In this document: in pieces, positions 50,871-59,857 of the stretch | How the letters are laid out: every line of letters starts with the position of its first letter | Position numbering within the stretch: the stretch's first letter is position 1 | Assembly (NCBI RefSeq): GCF_900167365.1 | Contig: NZ_FUXL01000003.1 | Span: 310,001 to 374,000 of the forward strand | From: Consotaella salsifontis | Lineage (GTDB): Bacteria; Pseudomonadota; Alphaproteobacteria; Rhizobiales; Rhizobiaceae | Direction of reading: 5' to 3' | Length of the DNA: 64,000 nucleotides | Made by a program: the position numbers and the translations under genes | The notes under the pieces: generated by a model | What the model saw: only the letters and a program-made list of their open reading frames with translations | The model's database searches: none | What the model was told of the DNA's origin: nothing

Positions 50871-51386
50871 ATGTTCAGGCTCTTCGAGGCAAGAAAACAA
50901 AATCGCAAGATCGTCGATCGGCTGTACGCCGAGATTGTCGAAGCAGCGCGAGAACCGGCTCTCTATATCGAAATGGGCTTGGCCGATACGGTCATGGGTC
51001 GATTCGAGGCGCTCACGATCCATGTCTACCTGATTCTCGCCCGTTGCCGGGGCGAACCATCTCTGCAGGCATTGGCGCAAGACCTGGTCGACCGCTTTAT
51101 CGCCGATCTCGATCGATCGATGCGTGAGTTAGGGGTTGGCGATCTTTCTGTACCGAAGAAGATGCGCCACTTTGCCGGCATGTTCTACAAGCGCGTCGCC
51201 GCCTATGACGCGGCGATCGTCGCGGGCGACCGTGAAGCGCTGGGGCAGGCCCTGGCCGCTCATGCGCTGCCCGAGGCAACTTGTGCGGATGCCGCTGACC
51301 GCCTGGCCGACTACATGCTGACCAGGAAGTCGAGCTATGAAGCTTTGGCTGCGGAGAATTTTCTCCGTGGCGAGCTGTCACCTTAG
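50871..51386 (+). CDS. Ubiquinol-cytochrome c chaperone family protein
   Basis: A 171-residue protein matching the Cbp3/UQCC1-like family, which assists assembly of the cytochrome bc1 complex. Typical parts are AREPALYIEMGLADTVMGRFE, HVYLILARCRGE and LGVGDLSVPKKMRHFAGMF. The ATG at 50871 (MFRLFEARKQN) is the standard start; the longer open frame is not supported. It sits nine bases before the YceD gene, and this pairing with yceD-plsX is common in the order. Confidence 0.9.
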   Translation: MFRLFEARKQNRKIVDRLYAEIVEAAREPALYIEMGLADTVMGRFEALTIHVYLILARCRGEPSLQALAQDLVDRFIADLDRSMRELGVGDLSVPKKMRHFAGMFYKRVAAYDAAIVAGDREALGQALAAHALPEATCADAADRLADYMLTRKSSYEALAAENFLRGELSP

Positions 51387-51395
51387 GTCCTCACC

Positions 51396-51968
51396 ATGTC
51401 ATTGTCGAACAACAGCGCGGCCGCGCCGATCCATGTTCCCGTGCCGGGGCGGCCCCATCGCGATAAGCTGTCGATTGCCTGGGAGGCGGACCAGAAGGCC
51501 CTGGAGGCGCTGGCAACCTATCTCGACATCTTGAAGGTGGAGAGCTTCGCGCTCGATCTCGCCGCCTCGTCGTGGCGAGGCGAGGGGGTGCGGATCGAGG
51601 GGCGACTCACGGCGTCTGTCCAGCAAGCCTGTGTCGTCACCCTCGAACCCGTTCCACAGATCATCGACGAGCCGGTCGATGCCTTCTATGTGCCGGTCGG
51701 GTCGAAACTCGCCCAGCGGCTCGAGCGCTCGCAGGCCGAGACCGAGGTGGAAGTGGACCCCGAGGGCGACGAGACACCGGAAATCTTCTCGGGCGATACG
51801 ATCGACGTCGGCGGCCTCGCCACGGAGATTCTTGCCGTGGCGCTCGATCCCTATCCCCGTGCGCCCGGTGCCGCCTTCGAGGTGGAGGAGGACGGCGAGG
51901 ACGATACGGTTTCGCCTTTCGCGGTCCTCAAGGGGCTGGGCTCCGGCACCGGCGGCAAGTCGGAATGA
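51396..51968 (+). CDS. YceD/DUF177 family protein
   Basis: A 190-residue acidic protein of the DUF177 family. The core VRIEGRLTASVQQACVVTLEPV (in two parts) and the later acidic PEIFSGDTIDVGGLATEILAVAL segment, followed by DPYPRAPGA, are typical. In many bacteria yceD adjoins rpmF and plsX and is needed for 23S rRNA processing. Here no rpmF lies between it and plsX; 93 bases separate them. Confidence 0.88.
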   Translation: MSLSNNSAAAPIHVPVPGRPHRDKLSIAWEADQKALEALATYLDILKVESFALDLAASSWRGEGVRIEGRLTASVQQACVVTLEPVPQIIDEPVDAFYVPVGSKLAQRLERSQAETEVEVDPEGDETPEIFSGDTIDVGGLATEILAVALDPYPRAPGAAFEVEEDGEDDTVSPFAVLKGLGSGTGGKSE

Positions 51969-52061
51969 GCGCGTGGCTGCAGTTGTCACAGGCGCCAGAA
52001 TGACTATCTTGCGCGCCGCAGACGCGGCGAGCGCCCGTCATGGGACGAAAGCGAGCGAATA

Positions 52062-53135
52062 TTGAGTTCTTCCTCCGCTATCACGGTTTCTCTCGACCTC
52101 ATGGGGGGCGATCACGGACCCTCCACGGTCATTCCTGGGGCCGAGCTCGCCTTGCGGCGTCATCCCGACCTTCGCTTCGTGCTCTTCGGCGATGAGGCCG
52201 TGGCGCGGTCGTTGCTGGATCAGGCGCCGCGCCTGAAGCAGCAGTCGGTCTTCCACCATTGCGAATTGTCCGTTCGGATGGACGACAAGCCCTCGCAGGC
52301 GCTGCGCCAAGGGCGCTATCGCTCGTCCATGTGGCGAACGCTGGAGGCGGTGAAGTCCGGCGAGGCCGACGTGGCCGTATCGGCCGGCAACACCGGCGCC
52401 CTGATGGCGATGGCCAAGTTCTGCCTTCGTACCATGGCCAATATCGAGCGGCCTGCCATCGCGGCGATCTGGCCGACGCTTCGCGGCGAAAGCATCGTGC
52501 TCGACGTTGGCGCCACGATCGGCGCGGATGCTCAGCAGCTGATCGACTTTTCCGTGATGGGTGCGGCCATGGCCCGCGCGCTCTTTCATATCGAGCGCCC
52601 GACCGTTGGCCTCCTGAACATCGGCGTCGAGGAAGTGAAGGGTCAGGACGAGATTCGTGAGGCCGGGCGCCTTCTTCGCGTCGCCGAGACTCAGGGGCTG
52701 GACTATCACGGCTTCGTCGAGGGGGACGATCTCGGCAAGGGGACGGTTGACGTTGTCGTGACCGAGGGCTTCACTGGCAATGTTGCGCTGAAGACGGCGG
52801 AGGGCACGGCCAGGCAGATCGCCAGCTATCTCAGGGCTGCGATGGAGCGCACGTTGCTCGCCAAGCTCGGCTATCTCTTGGCCAAGAGCGCGTTCCAGCG
52901 CTTGCGGGACAAGATGGACCCGAGCAAGGTCAATGGCGGGGTCTTCCTCGGGCTGAACGGCATCGTCATCAAGAGCCATGGCGGAACGGACGCCGAGGGT
53001 ATCGCAGCGGCGATCGACCTCGCCTACGCCATGGCGAAAAACGGTTTGAGAGACAAGATCGAAAGGGACTTGAACGGCTTCCATTTGCGCATCTCCGATG
53101 ATGTCGCGGCCGACGAGTCGGAGAAGAGCGCATGA
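52062..53135 (+). CDS. plsX: Phosphate acyltransferase PlsX
   Basis: Makes acyl-phosphate from acyl-ACP for phospholipid synthesis. Motifs: [12 protein letters not shown] at the N-terminus, [13 protein letters not shown] near residue 108, and [19 protein letters not shown] near residue 230. The TTG at 52062 places the start eight residues before the conserved core, giving 357 residues; there is no better ATG. Its stop overlaps the fabH start in an ATGA arrangement. Confidence 0.95.
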   Translation: MSSSSAITVSLDLMGGDHGPSTVIPGAELALRRHPDLRFVLFGDEAVARSLLDQAPRLKQQSVFHHCELSVRMDDKPSQALRQGRYRSSMWRTLEAVKSGEADVAVSAGNTGALMAMAKFCLRTMANIERPAIAAIWPTLRGESIVLDVGATIGADAQQLIDFSVMGAAMARALFHIERPTVGLLNIGVEEVKGQDEIREAGRLLRVAETQGLDYHGFVEGDDLGKGTVDVVVTEGFTGNVALKTAEGTARQIASYLRAAMERTLLAKLGYLLAKSAFQRLRDKMDPSKVNGGVFLGLNGIVIKSHGGTDAEGIAAAIDLAYAMAKNGLRDKIERDLNGFHLRISDDVAADESEKSA

Positions 53136-54109
53136 GCGTCGCAAGGTCGCTGATCAGAGGAACGGGTTCGGCTCTGCCTGCGCGCGTCTTCACCAACGAT
53201 GACTTCGCCGGAATTGTCGAAACGTCGGACGAATGGATTCGCCAGCGCACCGGCATCGTCAGTCGTCGGATCGCGGGTAAGGGCGAGACCACGGTTTCGC
53301 TCGCCGTGGAAGCCGCCGAGAAGGCGCTTGCCGCCGCCGGCGTTTCCGCCGAGGAGATCGACCTCATCGTCCTGGCGACGGCGACGCCGAACAACACCTT
53401 TCCGGCGTCCGCCGTACAGGTCCAGGAGAGGCTCGGCATCCGCCACGGCTTCGCCTTCGACATGCAGGCCGTGTGCAGCGGCTTCGTCTACGCGCTCACC
53501 ACCGCGGACCTCTACCTCCGGGGCGGGATGGCGCGCCGGGCGCTGGTGATCGGGGCTGAAACCTTCTCGCGCATTCTCGACTGGGAGGACCGCACGACCT
53601 GCGTGCTCTTCGGCGACGGCGCGGGGGCGGTCGTCCTCGAGGCCGGTGAGGGCGAGGGCACCTCTTCCGATCGCGGCATTCTCGTCTCGCGGCTCCGCTC
53701 CGACGGCTCGCACGAAAAGAAACTCTTCGTCGATGGCGGACCTTCCTCCACCGGCACGGTCGGAAAGCTCCGCATGGAGGGGCGCGAGGTCTTCAAACAC
53801 GCGGTCGCGATGATCACCGATGTCATCGAGGATTCGTTCTCGGCGCTGGGTATCGGCCCGTCCGACATCTCCTGGTTCGTACCGCATCAGGCAAATCGTC
53901 GCATCATCGATGCTTCAGCCAAGAAACTCGGAATCGCCCCGGAAAAGGTGGTCGTGACGGTCGACGTCCACGGCAACACGTCGGCGGCGTCCATCCCCCT
54001 GGCGCTCGATACGGCGGTGCGCGACGGTCGCGTCAAGAAGGGCGATCTCGTGCTTCTCGAGGCGATGGGCGGCGGCTTCACCTGGGGCTCCGTCGTCATC
54101 CGCTGGTGA
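53132..54109 (+). CDS. fabH: 3-oxoacyl-ACP synthase III
   Basis: Starts fatty acid synthesis by condensing acetyl-CoA with malonyl-ACP. The catalytic triad is visible: Cys115 in MQAVCSGF, His in [10 protein letters not shown] near residue 250 and Asn in [11 protein letters not shown] near residue 280. [11 protein letters not shown] near the N-terminus is a further family motif. Length 325 residues. Coupled to plsX by a four-base overlap. Confidence 0.97.
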   Translation: MSVARSLIRGTGSALPARVFTNDDFAGIVETSDEWIRQRTGIVSRRIAGKGETTVSLAVEAAEKALAAAGVSAEEIDLIVLATATPNNTFPASAVQVQERLGIRHGFAFDMQAVCSGFVYALTTADLYLRGGMARRALVIGAETFSRILDWEDRTTCVLFGDGAGAVVLEAGEGEGTSSDRGILVSRLRSDGSHEKKLFVDGGPSSTGTVGKLRMEGREVFKHAVAMITDVIEDSFSALGIGPSDISWFVPHQANRRIIDASAKKLGIAPEKVVVTVDVHGNTSAASIPLALDTAVRDGRVKKGDLVLLEAMGGGFTWGSVVIRW

Positions 54110-54119
54110 GCGTTATCGC

Positions 54120-54147
54120 TTGATTCATCACGGTCTTTCGGTATTGT
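54120..54147 (+). promoter_or_regulatory. Candidate promoter of ihfA
   Basis: TTGATT (54120-54125) and TATTGT (54142-54147) are 16 bases apart, about 70 bases before the ihfA start and just after the fabH stop. Confidence 0.4.
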
Positions 54148-54215
54148 AAGGCCCTCTGTGACCGGAGGCGGTTGAGGGGCTCCTCTTGAGGTCTAAAGGA
54201 AATTAGGGGACGCGG

Positions 54216-54569
54216 ATGGGAGACAAAACGCTCACTCGAGCCGATTTGGCGGAAGCCGTCTTTCGCAAGATCGGGTTGTCCAGGACCGAGTCTGCCCACC
54301 TTGTCGAGACGGTTCTCGAAGAGATCTGCTCGACCATCGCTCGAGGTGAATCCGTCAAGATTTCGTCCTTCGGTTCCTTCGTCGTTCGCAGCAAGAACGA
54401 GCGGATCGGCCGGAACCCGAAGACCGGCGAGGAAGTGCCGATTTCGCCGCGCCGGGTGGCGGTTTTCAAGCCGTCCAATGTGATGAAGGACCGTATCTTG
54501 TCCGCCCACTGCAAGCGCCAGCGCACCGGGGCTGTCGTTCGCGAACCGATGAAGGCCGCGGCCGAGTAG
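54216..54569 (+). CDS. ihfA: Integration host factor subunit alpha
   Basis: DNA-bending protein acting with IHF beta in transcription, recombination and chromosome structure. The 117-residue protein shows [18 protein letters not shown], the body [18 protein letters not shown] and the DNA-intercalating arm [12 protein letters not shown] with its Pro. The C-terminal 15 residues extend beyond the usual end. It precedes a MerR gene by 19 bases, a conserved order in alphaproteobacteria. Confidence 0.96.
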   Translation: MGDKTLTRADLAEAVFRKIGLSRTESAHLVETVLEEICSTIARGESVKISSFGSFVVRSKNERIGRNPKTGEEVPISPRRVAVFKPSNVMKDRILSAHCKRQRTGAVVREPMKAAAE

Positions 54570-54588
54570 GCCGCGTCGCGATCTTTCG

Positions 54589-55125
54589 ATGACCGACAAG
54601 AGCGCCGATGCCTTCCGTACCATCAGCGAGGTGGCCGACGATCTCGGATTGCCGCAGCATGTGCTGCGCTTCTGGGAAACCCGCTTTTCGCAGATCAAGC
54701 CGCTGAAGCGCGGCGGCGGCCGGCGCTACTACCGCCCCGACGATATCGAACTCCTCAAGGGTATCCAGTTCCTCCTCTATGAGAAGGGCTTCACGATTCG
54801 TGGCGTCCAGCGCATCCTCAAGGAAAATGGAAATCGGTTCGTGATCGCCATCGGTTCGGGTGATCTCAGTGGCCTTGATAGTCTGGCGGCGGGCCGCGCG
54901 CAGAGTTCGGCTACCCCGGAAGACGCGCAGACCGAGGATGAGGATGACGTGATCGTTGGCGAGAGCGTTTCGCCGCGTCCTATCGCCGGTCTTCTGCCCT
55001 CGCTTCGCCGCCATCACGAGACGAACGATAAGATCGCGGGGCTCAACAAGCCCGACGAGAAGAAGCTCAACGAGGCCATCCTGGAGCTTCTGGAGTGCAA
55101 GCGCCTGCTCGACCAGGTGCGGTGA
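54589..55125 (+). CDS. MerR-family regulator
   Basis: A 178-residue protein with an N-terminal MerR-type winged helix ([22 protein letters not shown], in two parts; [14 protein letters not shown]) at residues about 9-75. A low-complexity acidic linker (residues about 115-130) and a C-terminal coiled-coil segment follow ([16 protein letters not shown]). No Cys-rich metal site is seen. The gene consistently follows ihfA in this order; effector unknown. Confidence 0.9.
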   Translation: MTDKSADAFRTISEVADDLGLPQHVLRFWETRFSQIKPLKRGGGRRYYRPDDIELLKGIQFLLYEKGFTIRGVQRILKENGNRFVIAIGSGDLSGLDSLAAGRAQSSATPEDAQTEDEDDVIVGESVSPRPIAGLLPSLRRHHETNDKIAGLNKPDEKKLNEAILELLECKRLLDQVR

Positions 55126-55272
55126 TCAGGCCCTTAGCCGGCCGATGTCGACGTTCGCTGCCGGAGCCTCGCAAGACATTTCTTGTTGCGTGCTCCTGAC
55201 GACCTTTTTCGGCTTCGATGACGGCCCCGGTTCCGCGGATGTGGATTTTCTCCTTTAGCTGCGCGAACCATG

Positions 55273-55301
55273 TTGAACTCCCGCGTCGGGCTCTCTATAA
55301 G
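55273..55301 (+). promoter_or_regulatory. Promoter of tRNA-Pro
   Basis: TTGAAC (55273-55278) and TATAAG (55296-55301) with a 17-base spacer, ending 12 bases before the mature tRNA. This is a near-ideal housekeeping promoter for a stable RNA. Confidence 0.75.
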
Positions 55302-55313
55302 TCTGCGCGAAAT

Positions 55314-55390
55314 CGGAGCGTAGCGCAGCCTGGTAGCGCACCTGAATGGGGTTCAGGGGGTCGGAGGTTCGAATCCTCTCGCTCCGACCA
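55314..55390 (+). tRNA. tRNA-Pro (anticodon GGG)
   Basis: A 77-base cloverleaf with the acceptor stem CGGAGCG/CGCTCCG, anticodon stem CCTGA/TCAGG around ATGGGGT (anticodon GGG at 55348-55350), TTCGAAT in the T loop, and an encoded CCA end. It reads CCC codons. Its 3' end is the left edge of a region with different content, so it may be an integration site. Confidence 0.97.
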
Positions 55391-55826
55391 TTTCAAGCCA
55401 CTGACAGAATCAATGATGGCTTGAGTGATCCTTCACGACATTCCCCTCGTATCTGTCGATCCTGACGCCGCAGTTGTGGCTCGGGCGGAAACTTCTCGGT
55501 GTGTTTCCGCCAAACCGCGTGAGCGAGAATCCGCCGTGCGGTGACAATGTGGTGCCCTGACGCGGCAGGAGCCCGAGGCGTCGGACAGAGCGCTTGCGCT
55601 TCCAGCGTTTCCTCGATCAAACCGACTGGGTCGCCTTGCCGGGATCAATCCGCCTCCGGCAAATCCGGTCCACGCCTTCGATCCGCGCCGATCTTCATCG
55701 ACCACACGTTCAGTGACGGTCCCTTCGTAAGCGCCGCGCGGGCATGCTTGTGGGCCGCCTCTACGATCGAGTCGGGCAAATCTTCGTGCAAGGGCGGCCT
55801 TTCTTAAATTGCGCCCAGGTGCCGGC

Positions 55827-55940
55827 GAGAGCGTGTAACGCCTCGCTGTTCAGACGTTCGTCGCGAAGTCTCATCCCGAAGCTCTCGCAACAGCCGTTCT
55901 GCCATGGCTGTTGGGCTCGATGGGCTCGATTCTCGCGCCC
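55827..55940 (-). pseudogene. IS3-family transposase fragment
   Basis: The minus-strand reading QQPWQNGCCESFGMRLRDER followed by LNSEALHAL matches the well-known PWENGxxESFNxxLRDELLN region near the end of IS3-family OrfB integrases. A preceding piece reads RIEPIEP in another frame, as expected after a frameshift. Nothing of the DDE core or the ends remains recognisable nearby, so this is a decayed remnant. Confidence 0.7.
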
Positions 55941-56319
55941 CATCGACGCCTTTATCCCTCGCCGCATTCGCGATGCGCTCCGAGACCCTGTCGGCCGCAC
56001 GTGGGCGGGAACTGCGCATCGCATGAATAGCTCGGTCGGGGATGTAGATAGCGTTGATCAAGTTCAGCGTTCGACAGAGGCGCAGGGTCCGCTCTTTGCG
56101 ACACCCGCTGAACGCGATCGAACCAAGTGGGACGAGGCGATGATCCTCCTCGAGGAGGCCGGGCGATGCAAAGCCGGTGGGGCAGATTGTCGCTCAATGC
56201 CTTTGCCGTCGCGCGGAGCGACCGGCCAAACGCCCGTATTCCCGGCGCGGGGTCCATCCCTGCTGGCTTTGAGCATGAGCATCGGCAAGCGGAAAAGGTA
56301 CACAAAACATAGAGACCGG

Positions 56320-56348
56320 TTGACCGAAAAAAAGAACCTCTCTATGGT
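56320..56348 (+). promoter_or_regulatory. Promoter of the frl cluster
   Basis: TTGACC (56320-56325) and TATGGT (56343-56348) with a 17-base spacer. Transcription would start near 56355, leaving a leader of about 110 bases before frlB. Confidence 0.6.
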
Positions 56349-56407
56349 CGCGCTATCGATTGGCCCGATAAAGCGCCTTGGTGTTCTACTCCTCGGCCGC
56401 GGTCGTC

Positions 56408-56419
56408 GGTGCCCGCACC
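56408..56419. promoter_or_regulatory. Inverted repeat in the frlB leader
   Basis: GGTGC-CC-GCACC, a perfect five-base dyad about 55 bases downstream of the expected transcription start. It could be a repressor site for one of the two GntR proteins of the cluster; this is only inferred from position. Confidence 0.3.
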
Positions 56420-56464
56420 TGTCGGATGGCAACGCGTCATCCGCCCGTTCCAAGGACCGATACG

Positions 56465-57493
56465 TTGCTTGACATTGACACCACCAAAATCGATTTCCTC
56501 GTCACCGAGACCATGGCTGACGAGGCGGAGCATCTGCTCTCGAGCGGCCTTTCTCAGGTGAACGCCATATTCGCATCGCTAGGCGGGGACCGGCGGATCG
56601 AACGGGTGGTGTTCGTGGCCTGCGGCTCGCCGCTGTGCGCCTGCCAGACCGCCGCGATGTTGCTGGCCCAATACTCGACGGTGCCGTGCGCCGCGTATTC
56701 CGGTTGGGACTTCCTTGACCGCACTCCGGCCGGCATCAACGCGACGACCCTTGTGGTCGGGGTCAGCGACTCCGGTAACACCGAAGAGGTCGCCAAAAGC
56801 CTTGCCGCAGCACGCGCAGCCGGCGCTGTCACTGTCGCTGTCACCAAGGACGCGACGGGCAACCGGGTCGCGGAAGCCGCCGAGCACGTCGTCGCGTATG
56901 GTGGCGCCGCAATCTGGGTTCTGCACTGCCTCGTCTGCTACGCGATCGTGATGGCCGTCATCGACTCTCACGGCGGGCATCCGGAGATCGACGCCCTGCG
57001 GGCGGACCTGCCCAAGCTTCCCGAGCTTCTGCGCCGCCTTGTAGCTGAGCAGGAGGCCCCCGCCAAGGAACTCGCGACCCGCGCTGTGCCCTGGTCGTTC
57101 ATCTATACCGTCGCTGGCGGCAACCTGGTGCCACTGGGCTATAAAGAGGGCGTCATCACGATGCTCGAGTTCACCTGGACGCACGGCGCGGCGTTGAATG
57201 CCTCCGAGTTCCGGCATGGCCCTCTGGAAGTCGTCGAACAGGGTGTTCCTTACATCTTCCTGCTCGGCACCGACGGCTCACGGCACACCACCCAACGCTG
57301 CATCGACTTCGTCACCAAGTTGACCGACGACGTGCTGGTGTTTGACGCGGCCGAACTGAAGACCGGCCTCCACCAGGCGCTGGACCCGATCGCGCTGTTC
57401 GTCCCGCTGGAATATTTCTACCTGCACATGTCTCTCGGCAAAAATCACAACCCGGACGATCGCCGGTACTACGGCGGGCTCGTCGCGTACTGA
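56465..57493 (+). CDS. frlB: Fructoselysine-6-phosphate deglycase (SIS domain)
   Basis: Splits fructoselysine 6-phosphate into glucose 6-phosphate and lysine. The protein tracks E. coli FrlB along its length: FVACGSPLCACQTA and GVSDSGNTEEV in the first SIS domain, YTVAGGNLVPLGYKEG, LEFTWTHGAALNASEFRHGP in the second, and the ending DDRRYYGGLVAY. The TTG at 56465 matches the FrlB N-terminus (LLDIDTTKIDFLVTE) and has AAGGA eight bases before it; upstream in-frame ATGs lack similarity. It has 342 residues, as in E. coli. First gene of the cluster. Confidence 0.93.
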   Translation: MLDIDTTKIDFLVTETMADEAEHLLSSGLSQVNAIFASLGGDRRIERVVFVACGSPLCACQTAAMLLAQYSTVPCAAYSGWDFLDRTPAGINATTLVVGVSDSGNTEEVAKSLAAARAAGAVTVAVTKDATGNRVAEAAEHVVAYGGAAIWVLHCLVCYAIVMAVIDSHGGHPEIDALRADLPKLPELLRRLVAEQEAPAKELATRAVPWSFIYTVAGGNLVPLGYKEGVITMLEFTWTHGAALNASEFRHGPLEVVEQGVPYIFLLGTDGSRHTTQRCIDFVTKLTDDVLVFDAAELKTGLHQALDPIALFVPLEYFYLHMSLGKNHNPDDRRYYGGLVAY

Positions 57494-57518
57494 CGGGCTG
57501 CGACCGTGGGAGGCGGTA

Positions 57519-58340
57519 ATGCGCATCGGAATGTTCACATCGGGGTACCAGCGGAACCCGCTGGACCACGTATTCATCGACGCGGCGCGGTTCGGCTACG
57601 ACTATGTCGAGCTGTGGGGAGGGCGGCCTCACGCTTTCGCGCCTGACCTGCTCGCCGGCGATCTGGCGGGGATTCTGGACCTGATTCAACGCTACCAGGT
57701 CCCCGTCGAGGTCTATACGCCCGAGCACAATGCATATCCCTACAACTACATGATCGGCTCGGAGAGCCAGCGGCTGGACGCGCTCACCTACTTGCGGTCC
57801 TGCCTCGAGGCCGGTCACGCGCTCGGTGCTCGCTGCACGACGATCTCGGCCGGTCACGCGGGGTACGCCACTCCGCGTGTCGAAGTACGCAAGCGGTTGG
57901 TTCGCTCCCTCCGCGAGCTCGCCGATCATGCCGAACGGCTGGATCACTTGCTGGTGCTCGAAGCACTGACACCCGCCGAGTCGAACTCGTGCACATCGGC
58001 GGATGACCTGGTCGAAGTGTTGGACGCCGTGGGCTCACCCCGGCTGGCAGCGATGTGCGACATCGTCCCGCCGTTCCTCCGGCACGAGCCGATTACCGGC
58101 ACGCTCGATCGGCTCGGCGACCGATTGGCGCATCTCCACATCGTTGATTCCGACGGCGTCACCGACACTCACCTTGTTCCCGGTGAAGGCGCCCTGCCGC
58201 TGCGAGAGCTGATGGCAGAGCTGGCGGAGGCCGGATACGCCGGCACCGCCACCATTGAGCTCGTCACGAACTACCTCCACGAGCCCCGGCTCTACGCTCG
58301 CCGTGCGTTGGCCAACCTGCGCGCACTGATGCGCGACTGA
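57519..58340 (+). CDS. frlC: Fructoselysine 3-epimerase
   Basis: Xylose-isomerase-like TIM barrel that interconverts psicoselysine and fructoselysine, widening the range of Amadori products used. Shared segments with E. coli FrlC are ELWGGRPHAFAPDL, LHIVDSDGVTDTHLVPGEG, ELVTNYLHEPRLYARRAL, and the metal-binding Glu in LVLEALTPAESN. It has 273 residues. It starts 25 bases after frlB and is probably co-transcribed. Confidence 0.92.
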   Translation: MRIGMFTSGYQRNPLDHVFIDAARFGYDYVELWGGRPHAFAPDLLAGDLAGILDLIQRYQVPVEVYTPEHNAYPYNYMIGSESQRLDALTYLRSCLEAGHALGARCTTISAGHAGYATPRVEVRKRLVRSLRELADHAERLDHLLVLEALTPAESNSCTSADDLVEVLDAVGSPRLAAMCDIVPPFLRHEPITGTLDRLGDRLAHLHIVDSDGVTDTHLVPGEGALPLRELMAELAEAGYAGTATIELVTNYLHEPRLYARRALANLRALMRD

Positions 58341-58440
58341 ACGAGCCTTGCGCCGTCCTGCGTCCGCTTTTTGGGGGGACGGCACGCGGCACCTCTTGGC
58401 CCACATCGCAATGGGCTCGTCCATGACAAGGAGCACGTCC

Positions 58441-59826
58441 ATGACAAGCAGCGCAGCGCATGACGGACATACCGGGCACCTCGCCCGACGCCTCGGACTC
58501 CCGGCCGCGGTGGCGATCTCGGTCGGCACCACGATCGGCTCCGGGATTTTCTCCTCGCTCGGCGCAGTCGCCGGTGCCGCGGGCACCGCCACGTTCGTTA
58601 TCTTGGCGTTCGTGATCGGGGGGATTATGCAGATCCCGGCCAATCTCTGCTATGCGGAGCTCGCCACCGCCTACCCCGAGGACGGAGGCCAGTATATCTA
58701 CTTTCGCGAGGCTGGATCTCGACCGCTGGCCTTCCTAACCGGCTGGATCAGCTTCTGGGCGACCGACCCGCCCTCAATCTCGATCATGGCCCTCGCGATC
58801 GTCAACTACATTGGCTACTTCGTCGGAATGACGCCGCTCGTCGGTGCCTTCGTCGCCACCGCTTTCGTCCTCGTTTTTATGGTGGTGCATCTGCGCTCGG
58901 TCGAGGGTGGCGGGCATTTCCAAACGATCATCACCGCCTTCAAGATCATTCCTTTCGTGCTGCTGATCGGTGTCGGGATGTTCTTCATGAAGGGCGATTA
59001 CCTGTTCGCCGAAGCGGCGGTCGGCGCGCCGATCGGGATCATGGCCCTGCTTGCGGGTGTGTCTGCCACCACGTGGTCTTACGACGGCATGGCGTCGGTC
59101 TGCTATATGACCGGCGAGATCAAGGATCCGCAGCGGACCATGCCGCGGGCGCTGATCATCTCGGTTATCGTTGTGATGGCTCTATACGTGCTGCTTTCCA
59201 CGGTGGCGGGCGGACTGCTGCCGATCGATGCGCTGGGGACCAGCGCTGCCCCCGTGGCGGACGCTGCCGCGAAGATTCCGTTTATCGGCAACGCCGCCGG
59301 CGCTGTCACAGCGGTCATGGCCATCATCGTCATCATCGGATCGCTGTCCAGCTGCATCATGTTCCAGCCTCGCATCGAATACGCTATGGCGAAGGACGGT
59401 CTGTTCTTCCGCTCGTTCGCCAAGGTGCATCCGCGCTGGCACACGCCGCACGTCTCGATCATCATGCAGTGTGCCGTCGCCATCGTGCTGATCTTTGCCT
59501 CCGATCTGACGGCTCTGCTTGGCTATTTCACGCTCGTGGCTTTGGTTAAGAACTTCCTCACCTTCGGAACGATCTTCGTTCTGCGCCGCAAGGTGCCCGG
59601 CTACCAGCCGAGCTGGCGCATGCCCTTCGGCTATCTCATGGCTGCGATCGCCATGTTTATGACCGGGACCCTGATCGTGTCGACGTTCTTCTGGGCACCG
59701 GTGCCGAGCTTGGTCGCCGCGGTCGTCGCCATCGCGACCGGCCTGCCAGCCTACTACTATTGGTCGCGTCACAACGCCGATATGGTGCGTGGGCCTGCCA
59801 CGGCGGACGCCCGCGCGGAAGGCTGA
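58441..59826 (+). CDS. frlA: Fructoselysine permease (APC family)
   Basis: Amino acid-polyamine-organocation superfamily carrier with about 12 transmembrane segments in 461 residues. It aligns with E. coli FrlA throughout: SVGTTIGSGIFSSLGAVAGA, SRPLAFLTGWISFWATDPPS, HLRSVEGGGHFQTIITAFK, SYDGMASVCYMTGEIKDPQR and GSLSSCIMFQPRIEYAMAKD. The ATG at 58441 has AAGGAG seven bases before it; in-frame ATG codons at 58423 and earlier are less well placed. Takes up fructoselysine or related Amadori compounds across the inner membrane. Confidence 0.92.
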   Translation: MTSSAAHDGHTGHLARRLGLPAAVAISVGTTIGSGIFSSLGAVAGAAGTATFVILAFVIGGIMQIPANLCYAELATAYPEDGGQYIYFREAGSRPLAFLTGWISFWATDPPSISIMALAIVNYIGYFVGMTPLVGAFVATAFVLVFMVVHLRSVEGGGHFQTIITAFKIIPFVLLIGVGMFFMKGDYLFAEAAVGAPIGIMALLAGVSATTWSYDGMASVCYMTGEIKDPQRTMPRALIISVIVVMALYVLLSTVAGGLLPIDALGTSAAPVADAAAKIPFIGNAAGAVTAVMAIIVIIGSLSSCIMFQPRIEYAMAKDGLFFRSFAKVHPRWHTPHVSIIMQCAVAIVLIFASDLTALLGYFTLVALVKNFLTFGTIFVLRRKVPGYQPSWRMPFGYLMAAIAMFMTGTLIVSTFFWAPVPSLVAAVVAIATGLPAYYYWSRHNADMVRGPATADARAEG

Positions 59827-59857
59827 GCGTTCACAAGCGCGACCGGAGGATAGAACC

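Larger units (their letters stand above)
55391..56464. other. Gene-poor junction between tRNA-Pro and the frl cluster
   Basis: About 1.07 kb without an intact gene. An eight-pair inverted repeat (TCAAGCCA 55393-55400, TGGCTTGA 55417-55424) follows the tRNA and may help its termination. A transposase fragment lies near 55830-55940 on the minus strand. Other open frames on both strands give Arg/Ser-rich products with no recognisable family. The last 150 bases hold the frl promoter. It reads as decayed insertion sequence DNA at the border of transferred material. Confidence 0.65.

Noticed and set aside
55744-56472. 242-residue open frame after tRNA-Pro
   Set aside because: Overlaps the transposase fragment and frl promoter, has no ribosome site and no family similarity.
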